Shown: positions 12,301 through 22,447 of the stretch, piece by piece
Position numbering within the stretch: position 1 is the stretch's first letter
Layout: every line of letters begins with the position of its first letter
NCBI GenBank assembly: GCA_025766275.1
Contig: JAFKAC010000209.1
Location: forward strand, 1 to 64,000
From: Lactarius indigo
Taxonomy: Eukaryota > Basidiomycota > Agaricomycetes > Russulales > Russulaceae
Direction: 5' to 3'
DNA: 64,000 bases
Notes under the pieces: model-generated
Told to the model about the DNA's origin: nothing
The model's database searches: none
Seen by the model: only the letters and a program-made list of their open reading frames with translations
Position numbers and translations under genes: made by a program

Positions 12301-14920
12301 CGTCCTTAGACAAGGAATGGCCATCGCTTAACTCGACATCGATATGAACACCACCTAGAGAGGTTAGGGAGAATCCATTTGGGACGTCGACGTTAGCAGG
12401 TGTGCAAGAATCTACGTCGGCAGACATCGTGATACTTCTTGATGTTAAATCTCCGAATTTGATGTATTGTGAAACCTCTATAAGAAATGTTGTCGTGCAA
12501 AGCTGTATAACAAAATCGTCTCCATCAAGACGTGAAATGCACGCGCGAAGCGGCACATCTTACCGTCTTCGATGGATCGTTCTACCGTACCCGTCAGCAT
12601 ACCACGTCATGAAGATCGTTCATCGGCTACCTACGAGATCGATACCCGGTATTAATAGCTGTAAAATCGGAACCAGGTGCTTCGCCCCTGGATAGTAGAC
12701 CTCTCTGGATACGAGTGCTGGAGCGATGGCACCCAAAGCTTTGATTACGGCTATGGTACGCTGTGTCTGGGCGGGTGGGGGGCTGTGAATGACCGTTAAT
12801 TGGTTTCAGAACACACTTACCTCGACTAAAGCTTCCAGGGAAGGCACAGCTCTCTCTAATATTGGATACAGTATGAGGTCGGGCTCCATGAGACTCATCC
12901 ACTTCAAGCAGCTGGAAATGTTATTGGAAGTAGTCGAATCTTCGGAAAACATGGCCAGTAGGGCAACAGTTCTGAAGCTCTTAACGAGTTCGCGTTTCAT
13001 TGCCCGCGTAAGACGCCGGTACTGGGAAACGAATCAAGGTGACGTCAATAAACCACAATAGCGAATGTTAGCAGACCATCGGGGTTCTGCAGTCAGGTCC
13101 TTGTTCTTCGTGCCACCCTAGGGACGAAGAATAAGCTGTTATCTTGGGCAGAAAGGGACAAGTTACGTTTGTTGAATTCATAAGCAACATACTTGATAAA
13201 TGCTGTCAACTGTGCGTGTGCACATCAGCGCTCAGCTGGCTGAAATACCTCAAGCGAAAAAGAGCCCAACGTGAGATGTAAGAGGTTAGACATACATCGG
13301 CGGTCCAGGCCCCGGAATTCGAAGGATGGAAAAAACTCTCGGTTGAAGCGATCAACTTCACCAGTGAGTCGAGAGCTTTAGAACCGCCAACGTAGCTCTT
13401 CATGAAGGAAATCTTGCCCAGAGGAGCCGTCAAGTAATCGCCTACAGAGCCGCCCTGATGCCGAGGAGTGTTCATCCCAGATGCGAGAGGTGTCCCTAAA
13501 GGGGTGGGGGCACTGGATGGCGCAGTAGGAAGTCCATCTGGTGTCATGGAATAGACAATGATACGCGCCAGTGAAGCTTGAGGAAATCAGAACTTCGAGG
13601 TTATGCATGGACTCAAAACTGACTAACCAATCCGCCAAGTTGGTTTAGGGAGGCGACCAATCTCGAAACCTGCCTGGTTATCTGCAGAAGGTCCCGTGGT
13701 AAGAGATCCCGAATCCGCTAGTGGAATTTCTGCGTGTAACTCCTTCGATAAGCAATATATTTAACGGGAATACGAAGGACCACCAACCCATAGACGCTAA
13801 GCATTTGCACATGATAAAATGCCAGTCATAATCAGTAAATATACCAACATCCTTGTAAATTCCGCCCCAAAGGCCACTGCTGCTGAGATCGGATTTGTTC
13901 CAATTTGGTCGGCCTTCGTTCTCCGACCTCGCGTCATCAGGTATCTCGTCAATTCTTTTAGGGTCACTGATCGAAGGGTCCACGTGCATTTCTGCTAATT
14001 GGGCCAAGAAATGAAGCATGCGCTCATCAAACATGTATGAGTTAACAGACTCCCACAGGCGGAAAACCATGGGTAGATAGGACTGCGGGTGGCTCTGAGG
14101 GAGAAATGTCAACATATAGAATTGAGAAGATAAGAGACTCTGTAATCCACATTTAGTATTAGAGTTGACTATGAAGGCACTCGGCAGTATAATTCGAACA
14201 TACATTCAGGTTAGTCCCATTAATCATCGGCACGAATGTTTCAAGCATTTGATCAGTGGCCGCGGGATGGAAAAACCTCTGTACCGTGCTAGCAATCATC
14301 CCCATATAGTAAGACGTTTGGCTTGAGTGGGATCAGTCAGCGAGCCATTTTGACACGGACTCTGGGTACCACACAGACCTAACTTCAAATTGGCGTCTGG
14401 TGAGAAACAAGTCGTGTCTTAATATATCGAATATAGGCATCCAAGGAAGTCTGATATCTTGGATACTTAGTTTATTTTTCGATCTTGTGAGGATTTCCAA
14501 AGCATCGGAGCAAGTGGCGACGACATGGAGCGGCATGCCAGGCATGGTGCACATGCTATAGTATAGATCTACCAGTAGAATTCGCTTTTCTTTAGGAATG
14601 GGATACTTCAGGTATGACCAACTAGCGAACACTTTGAGTTTCTGATCTAGGCGAGAATACCGCAGAGCGCACTAGGTCAACATGCTGTCCCACTGCAAGA
14701 AACCAGGATCATAGTCTCTAGCTTGTACGGTCTGCACAATACGCATGCAGATGAAGTCAAGCAGTCCTTGCATCTTTGAATTCGAGTCGATGGAATAGGG
14801 CAGTGCTCTTGCGTACGACTTTAGTTTGAGTAAGTAACGATCTGCGGCGTCCTGTATGTCGGGCTCTATGGGCGGGGGGCCCGGATCATACGCGGATGTA
14901 GAAAACCCGTTGAGACTCAT
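6348..14920 (-). CDS. BLM10: Proteasome activator BLM10 / PA200 (PSME4) homologue
   Basis: BLM10/PA200 is a giant HEAT-repeat protein that caps the 20S proteasome and opens its gate. The coding span is about 8.6 kb with many short introns and should encode close to 1,900 residues; I did not resolve every exon. It starts at 14920 (MSLNGFSTSAYDPGPPPIEP). Family-typical segments follow in order: RILLVDLYYSM (near 14570), FRLWESVNSYMFDERMLHFL (near 14060), HYKYWGKLYTAEDV (near 11380), WHVPDGEELDFALEVFKEIV (near 11280), RGAAEFLGGLLNG (near 8490), and LDDEVVEVREMAATYVSD (near 6980). The C-terminal HEAT domain reads KKTHQDTWHEDSKRFTEDQL. A 49-nt intron (6404-6356) then splits a Tyr codon, and a terminal 8-nt exon (6355-6348) completes the ending SSYYA. 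Tyr-Tyr-Ala is the HbYX motif that docks between proteasome alpha subunits. The gene appears intact wherever I checked it. Confidence 0.93.
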
Positions 14921-15066
14921 CTCGCGAAAAAAGAGTAGACTGTGAAGAAGGTCGAAATGGGAAGAAAGTAAGGGATGACAAGGAGTACAGTAAGTAGGAC
15001 GAGGTACGGCGGCTGTATTGTATTATGAAACCCTGGGGTGTTTGGACGGGCCGTTCCTGGCACCGA

Positions 15067-16193
15067 CTACTGGACTGCGGATCCACCGGCCATCCTCTGC
15101 AGTTCCTGTAGTGAATTTGCCCTCACCATGGTCCAAACCTCATCACGCTGTGCCCGGAGATCGCCCAGGCTTTCCCTAATTTCCTCTAAACGCTCCACAT
15201 ACTCCCGAACGTCGTCTTGGAGTTCGCGTAGTGTCGAAAGTGATTTCTCTAGATTCTCTCGTTGCATGTCCGGATGAACAAAGTGGGAGGGATCAAAGAC
15301 CGGAGAACCTCCATTTGGGTAGGACACTATAAACAGCTTTTGGGTAGGAGGTGCGAGATCTGGGGCTCGTGCAAGCCTCCGTTCCCTCTCGCCTTCTGTG
15401 TTCGTTCCTTCGCCCTCATCCTCCTGTTTGGGGATGACTACGTCTTTGGTGCGAACCTGATCGGGGTCCTTTGAAAGGACTTCCCAGAGTCGGCCAAATG
15501 CACGTTTCATGCCCGCTTCCCCTTCGATAAGACCGTTTGTGGCACGCTCCAAGTCTTCGAGCATCGGAGACCGAAAAGAATGCGTGACACTTCTATCCAT
15601 GACGAATGAAGTATAGTTGAGATGCTGAGTTGGGAGTGCCACGTATGGCGCAATAAGAGGAGGTGAGGGTGACCGTAGATGGGGTAATACGGGGGGTGAT
15701 GGGGAGCGATTATCGGGGGGGAGTAGAGACCTGATACGCTTTCGAGCCCGCTCGTCTGCCTGCAACACCACCTTAAACACCATCTCAGAAGAAAGAGTCA
15801 ATACACACCTCCCATTCCTCCATGCCGGGACCCCACGCAGCTAGTTTCCCCTTTCTAAGCCACCTAGCACCTTTGGTTGCCTTCCTTCCCCAGTTTCCCT
15901 TCACCACATCAGTAGGTTCCTCCTCGTCGCCAGATGCGCCTTCGAGAGAGGGGTGGTACCAGGAATTACTATCCTTTGTGGGAGTAGGAAAACTGCCCAA
16001 TGGATCAGTCAAAGTTCTGGACCAAAGACGACAGAGTCACTCACTTCAAGTTGTCACTCACTTCAAACATGGACGAAGGTCGCTTGTGCGAGGTGTGATA
16101 AGGGGGGTGTTGATGACCGGCAGAAGGACGAGAGGACGGTCGGCTGATACTCGAAATATTTTGCGGGTGGTCTGTGGTCATATTGATCGACAT
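15067..16193 (-). CDS. Hypothetical nuclear-type protein with C-terminal coiled coil (possibly RXT2-like)
   Basis: Three exons fit: 16193-16045, 15992-15809 and 15783-15067, giving 349 residues. An in-frame ATG at 16247 would add 18 residues, so the start is uncertain. The N-terminus is Ser/Pro/His-rich. A basic-then-hydrophobic block follows (NWGRKATKGARWLRKGKLAA, then a helix through FKVVLQADERARKRIRSLL), then Pro/Ser-rich linkers. The C-terminus, about residues 285-340, is a strong heptad-patterned coiled coil (ENLEKSLSTLRELQDDVREY onward). The block before the coiled coil faintly recalls the N-terminal domain of RXT2, a subunit of the Rpd3L histone deacetylase complex. I hold that only as a weak guess. 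The first intron has a duplicated donor (see findings). Confidence 0.6.
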
Positions 16194-16331
16194 AATATAG
16201 CAAACGTCATGAAGCCCGACATGGACTGATTCCGGCGTCGCAGCCAAGTACTCAAGTTACGAGAGACTGCACTCGCGGTCACGTGTTCAGTGAACAGGCT
16301 GGCTTGCCTCGAGTCTACATCATGTCGTACC

Positions 16332-18834
16332 ATGGCGAAAACGAAGAAATCCTATTACGCTGTTAGGAAAGGAAGGGATGGCCCAAAGGTCTATGGCTCA
16401 TGGGAAGAGGTATGGTCCTGTTGATCGCTCAAGTCATGACTAACGGGAAGTCGAACCCTACTTTACAGTGTCGGATGACCGTACGTTTGTTTGTCACACC
16501 TTGAGGTTATGTGTGCTCAACGACCGCACTATGGGCAGGTGACGAGATACCCAAGGGCCGAATTCAGAAAATTTAGATCCCTTGCAGATGCGGAGGCCTG
16601 GATTTTGCCCGCGTTAATGTGTACTGCATTATGTGTGCCTTGGAATCCCTTTCCTGACAGCTTAATTCTATTTAGCTCTCTGTCCGCCGGCCGAACAGTC
16701 AACCCAAGAATCAGCCCAACCGATATTTGCTGAAGCTGGGCCGTTGAATGTAGCCACCTCCTGTGGAGAGGATATGACCGGCGCCGATACAACTGGGGAC
16801 GCGGCCATCAAGCCACCAGCTGTAACTCTGACAGAAGAGCAAACTAATGTTTTGGAAAAGGTGAAGAAAGGTGGCAATGTCTTTTTCACGGGCTCGGCAG
16901 GTTCGTGTTCACACAATAATACCACATCGTTCAGCGTTACACTTCGTCAACACGATTTTCAGGGACTGGGAAGACGATTTTACTTGGTGAGATTATACAA
17001 TTTTTGAGGTCCACGTGCCGTAGCGTCGCCATCACGGCTTCGACTGGAATCGCGTCTGTCAACATAGGCGGCACTACCTTACATTCTTGGGCTGGTATTG
17101 GTTTGGGGGAAGGGACTGCACGGCGCCTCTCTGGTAAAATTCTGGGGACAGAGCGTTTGAGAAAGCGTTGGCGGGAAGTGGACAGCCTGATAATTGACGA
17201 AGGTGAGGCCTTTATCATGAGTTGACCTCGTGCCTAACAAAGGATTAGTATCCATGATCAGCGCCGGGTTATTCGACAAGCTGGTAAGTCTTCGCGCAAT
17301 TTCTATTTGTACGACGTTGATGCCGTCTAGGAGGAGATTTCACGAGCGGTCAGATCTTATGAAGATGAAGAACCTAATGAGGTCCCATTTGGGGGCATTC
17401 AGGTCAAATTCGACCCACCTTGATTGTCGTGACGCAACTTACAGTGTCTTAACATCAGCTCATTATCACAGGCGACTTCTGCCAATTGCCACCAGTTCCA
17501 AATCGTCAATGCGGAATAGCCCTGCCGACGACGTTCGCTTTTGATGCCAAATCTTGGTCAAGGTGTATGGGTGCCCCTATGATACTGAAACGTGTGTTCC
17601 GCCAACAAAATCAAGGTGAGGTGGTCAATACGGTGGTTCTATCTTAGCTTAGACACAAGCCAGCTTTCGTCGATATGCTCAATGACATGAGACGGGGACA
17701 GATAAGCGAACAATTTATCCCCAAGTTTCACCAACTCTCTAGAGCAATCGTGTATGACGATGGCATCGGACCTACAGAACTGTGAGTGGATACTCACAAC
17801 AACAAAACAAACCGCAAAGCAGTACACAGGTATCCCACGCGAAGTGAAGTCGAAAAAGCAAACAACACTCACTTGGCGCAGATCAAAGAGAATGCCGTTT
17901 CCTTTAAGGCAATGGATCGCCCAGGTTTGGACGAGGACGGTAAACCATGTGTGACTTTACAGGAGATGGAACGGCTCCTAGACCGCCTTGTCGCTCTCCC
18001 AACTGTGGTTCTAAAGGTTACTCGAATGACATGCTGCTACTGCTGCTACGTTTACTTAATTTCTCCTAGACCGGTGCACAAGTAATGCTCATCAAGGCAC
18101 GTCCTCAGTTTTGATACTGCGCAAAGCTGCAACCCCGACTTTAGAACCTTGAGCAAGGCCATCTGGTCAATGGATCCACTGGTGTGGTGATAGGTTTCGG
18201 CACACACCACGAGGCCGCTTTCCGAGACAGTGAGTCGCATCTCCATGGCGATAAATCGGAAGACGAAGGACTAGAGTCTGTCAAACACTACGGCACACGG
18301 TGGCCCCTGGTCAAGTTCACGAATGGCCACCAACGTTTTTGTACCCCAGAAGAATTTACTGTCAACGACGCTTTCGGGAAGGTGGAAGCAACCCGGACAC
18401 AAGTACGCGAGCATAGTACTGCTACTAATATTACTAACTTCGGTTAGGTACCGCTCATTCTCGCTTGGGCACTCAGCGTGCACAAGTCCCAGGGCCAGAC
18501 ACTGCAGCGGGTCAGAGTCGACCTTCGCAACACTTTTGAGAAGGGTCAAGGTAATACCGTGCCTTATGTTTCTGATCCCAACTAAATCCCTATGTTGTAG
18601 CTTATGTCGCTCTCTCCCGCGCAACAAGTTTGGATTCGTTGGAAGTGCGCAATTTTAATCCACAAAAGTAGGGATTCCCCCCCTTTCTCAGAAATCGATT
18701 CTTATTCTCATGGTTTCCCCAGGGTTATGGCACATCCTCGCGTCATCGACTGGTACGATAAATCGAACAATGAACCCAAGAAGGAACCGATAGGTTCGGA
18801 CAAATACGACCCGTATCAACTGGCGAGGAAATGA
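16332..18834 (+). CDS. PIF1-family helicase with N-terminal RNase H1-type hybrid-binding domain, tandem copy 1
   Basis: The N-terminus matches the RNase H1 hybrid-binding domain (also called viroplasmin-like), which grips RNA:DNA duplex: [20 protein letters not shown], then [15 protein letters not shown] short variable linker leads to a superfamily 1B helicase. Its motifs are Walker A GSAGTGKT (split by an intron after GSAG), motif Ia TASTGIAS, Walker B SLIIDE, motif [12 protein letters not shown], motif [21 protein letters not shown], motif [10 protein letters not shown] and motif [10 protein letters not shown]. All are intact. Exon 1 is 16332-16409, exon 2 is only 12 nt (16469-16480), and exon 3 starts at 16539; about a dozen introns follow. 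The intron after VMLIK starts with GC instead of GT (near 18097). PIF1 enzymes are 5'-3' DNA helicases for telomeres, G-quadruplexes and R-loops. A role on RNA:DNA hybrids here is inference from the domain pairing. Confidence 0.87.
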
Positions 18835-19466
18835 TAGACTCGAATACGTCAAGCGCCGCCAGAGCGCCGCATTCTGGTTTATTTCCTCTTGCAGCGGGAC
18901 AGACGCGGGCCGATCTTGCTCCACACAGCTGAGAGGGTCTCTTAAAATACTATACATCTTGCTATACATCTTCCTTACAGTACGGCATGCCAACACATCT
19001 GCAAAGCTGTTAAAGAACAGCTTAATGGTCAGTCAGGACACTCAATCAACTCTACGTTGTTCTCCACACCTTGAATAAATCAAGACCAACATACTCAATG
19101 GAAGTACAGTACAATGAGCACCTTGCTACACTAAACCGGAATGGTACGGTGCAGGTGATACAAAGAGTCATGCGACATGGGCTATTTGCGCGCTATTGTT
19201 TTCCTGGTTGTCCCGCTCCAAAGTAAGCAGATAAAGATGTGGCCCCTGAGTGTGTTTGGTTTCCTCGCCAGCTGTAAGAGTACGCTTATTCAAGTCCCCA
19301 GTGCCAAATCCAATCCCTGAACGAGTGAACGCAAGAGAACGTGACTAATCGGGCCCAACTCTTCTTCTAGAAATGGTATACCGGTGACGGACAGGCCTCG
19401 GCCTTACTCAGCATTATTACGGACTCTGCTGGCGCACCTGATTTCCATCATGTTGTACATTGTACC
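18835..19466. other. Spacer between helicase copies 1 and 2
   Basis: A 632-bp gap with no supported coding region, between the stop of the first helicase copy and the ATG of the second. Its last part, ending in CCATCATGTTGTAC just before the start, is similar to the sequence just upstream of copies 1 and 3. This suggests that part of each promoter was duplicated with its gene. Confidence 0.5.
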
Positions 19467-21938
19467 ATGGCAGAGAAATCCTATTTCGCCGTAAAGAAGG
19501 GAAGGGAAGGCCCGAAGATTTATGACTCATGGGAAGAGGTATGTCGCTATTGATCGATTCTGTCAGCTAAAGTGCACGTCGAACCCTAACTTTAGTGCCA
19601 AATGGCCGTACGTGTATTTGCTACATCTTGAAGTGAGGGCGTTCAACATTCATGGACAGGTGACGGAATACTCGGGGGTTGAAGTCAAAAAATTTAAATC
19701 ACTTGCAGCTGCGGAGGCCTGGATTTTGCCTGTGTTGATGTGTACTGCATCAAGTGTGTCTTCGAGTGTCTTCCTGACGGTTTGATTTTATTCAGCCCTC
19801 TGTCCGCCAGCCCAGAAACCCACCCAACCTACTGAATCTGGGCCGTTGAATGCAGCCATTTCCTGTGGAGAGAATATACTCGGTGTCGATCCCATAGAAG
19901 ACCGAGCCATTAGACCCCCGAAAATAGTTCTCTCGGAAGAGCAAGCTAATATTTTGGACAAGGTAAAGAAAGGCGGCAATGTCTTTTTTACAGGTCCGGC
20001 AGGTTCGTATTCGTAATTGTCCCATCTTCTTGCGTCGACACAAATTTCAGGGACCGGGAAGACGGTTTTACTTGGTGAGATTATACAATTTTTGAGGTCC
20101 ACGTGCCGTAGCGTCGCCATCACGGCTTCGACTGGAATCGCGTCTATCAACATAGGTGGCACTACCTTACATTCTTGGGCTGGTATTGGTTTGGGGGAAG
20201 GGATTGCAGAGCACCTCTCTGGTAAAATTCTGGGTACAGACTATTTGAGAGAGCGCTGGCAAGGCGTGGAAAGCCTGATAATAGATGAAAGTAAGATATT
20301 TTCACTGAGAGTTGACCTCATGCTGAGCGAAGTAGTATCCATGATCAACGGTGTACTATTTGACAAGCTAGTATGTCTCTCTATCTTTCTCTCTTTTTTT
20401 TTGCACGATGTTTATGCCCTCTAGGAGGAGATCGCACGAACGGTCAGACACGACCAGAAACCGTTTGGGGGCATTCAGGTCAAATTGAAGCCATCTTGAT
20501 TGTCGTAGTGTCCCTTACAATATCTTAACCTCAGCTCATTGTCACCGGGGACTTCTGCCAGTTACCACCAGTCCCTGATCTTCGCGACGGGACACCCGTT
20601 CCATCAACGTTTGCCTTCGACGCGGAATCTTGGTCAAGATGTATAGGTGCGCCTATGACGCTAATGCACGTGTTCCGCCAACGGGACCAAGGTAAGGTGG
20701 GCAGTGCGGAGATTCCACCTTAGCTCAAACACAAGTCAGCTTTCGTCGACATACTCAATGCCATGAGATGGGGGCAGTTGAGCAAAGAGTCCATCTCCAA
20801 GCTTCACCAACTTTCCCGGGAGGTTGTGTACGAAGATGACATTGAACCTACTGAATTGTGAGTGAGATACCCACGGCAAAAAAGGCCGCACCTGAGGCCT
20901 GAGGCAACACTGTGACACAGGTATCCTACGAAAAATGAAGTTCAAGACGCAAACGAGACCCGGTTGGCGCAGATCGCGGAGAATTCTGTTGAATTTTTTT
21001 CGGTGGATCGCCCAGGTTTTGACGAGAGATGGAATCCTGTACCTCTTCGGAAGATGGCACGGCTCCTAAGCCGACTTGTCGCTCTCCCAGTTGTAAGTCT
21101 GAAGGTAATTCAAGCGACTTGCTGCTACTGCCTTTGCTTAATTTCTGCTAGATCGGCGCACAAGTCATGCTCATCAAGGCACGTACTCAGTTTTGGTGGA
21201 TGCCCGCGAAAGCTGCAACTCCGACTTTAGAACCTTGAGCAAGGCCATTTGGTCAATGGAACCACTGGTAAGGTGACCGGCTTCTCCACACGACTTGAGG
21301 CCGCTCGCCGTGGAATATTTCTCGCGGGCCGAAATAAACTAGAAGACAAAGGCCTCAGGGCGGTCCAACAATGCAGCAGATGGTGGCCCTTGGTCAAGTT
21401 TACGAACGGCTCCCAACGCCTCTGTGTGTTGGAGGAATTTACTGTCAACGGCGTTCGAGGGAATGTCGAAGCATCCCGGACACAAGTACGTGGGCATAAT
21501 ATCGCTAACGGAATTATTGACTTTGGTTAGGTGCCACTCATTCTCGCTTGGGCACTCAGTGTGCACAAGTCCCAGGGTCAGACACTGCAGCGGGTCAGAG
21601 TCGACCTTCGCAATACTTTTGAGAAGGGTCAAGGTATTGTCATGACTCAGATCCCTGACCCTCGCTAAAGAAAAAACCCTATGCTGCAGCTTATGTTGCT
21701 CTTTCCCGCGCGACAAGTTTGGACTCGTTGGAGGTCCGCAACTTCGACCCGCCAAAGCAAGGATTTTCCCCGTTTCTTCGAAATGAATCTCATTGTTCCT
21801 CCTAGGGTTATGGCCCACCCCCGCGTCATCGAGTGGTATGAGGAACTGAACAAGGGATCACACAAGGAACCGACAGAATCGGACAAATATGACCAATATT
21901 TGACCGACGAAGCATACGGTCATTCAAGTTCCCAATGA
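19467..21938 (+). CDS. PIF1-family helicase with N-terminal RNase H1-type hybrid-binding domain, tandem copy 2
   Basis: This paralogue of the gene at 16332 has the same domain order and intron positions. The hybrid-binding domain begins [20 protein letters not shown], and the 12-nt second exon is 19596-19607. Walker A is GPAGTGKT, split by the same intron. Walker B is SLIIDE, motif III is GDFCQLPPV, the Gln-rich motif V is [11 protein letters not shown] and motif VI is AYVALSRA. The C-terminal tail is [20 protein letters not shown] and ends GHSSSQ. The intron after VMLIK again has a GC donor (near 21179). Every exon junction I tested kept the frame open, so the gene looks functional. It is more like copy 3 than copy 1 in its C-terminal tail and downstream flank. 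Confidence 0.87.
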
Positions 21939-22447
21939 CCCAAATCCCCGAACAATTAGCGACACGTCGTGGTTGGCACTCAGCACGATTCATGTGTGCC
22001 ACCTCACGATGCGTAGTCCCCATTATATCTCAGCTCGTTATTCCCTCTCTGGATTCAGGCACACCTCGTCTGCTCTTCGATCACGTAATCCGTTTACGTG
22101 TTCGTAACCCCCACCGCAGGAGCCGTTGGCGCTGGGCCCACACAGATACGACCCTCCCATGATCTAGTACGAATTTGCATGCATATAATCCCTAGCTATT
22201 AGTTAAGAAAGTATTCAGGGAATGTTACTAAGGCGATGAAATAGGAGATGCTTTTCAGCTGTGGATGCAAACTCAAAACACAAGCAATAACAGTCCATAG
22301 GAGAGCATGCTGCATAGGGCTCTGAGCCACTCTCAAGACAAGGACCGTAGACCGTGGACTGTGGACCCATGAAATACAGATGGGTGGTCCTTGGTCCTTG
22401 GCCATCTTGCCTACTGGCGCGACTCGTGTCGTACATCATGTTGTGCA
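21939..22447. other. Spacer between helicase copies 2 and 3, part of the duplicated unit
   Basis: A 509-bp gap without a gene. Patches of it match the region downstream of copy 3 in the same order: TGACCCAAATCCC right at the stop codon, CGATCTAGT near 22160, ATAATCCCTAG near 22185, and AGGAGAGCATGCTGCATA near 22298. The duplication that made copies 2 and 3 therefore included the 3' flank. Confidence 0.6.
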
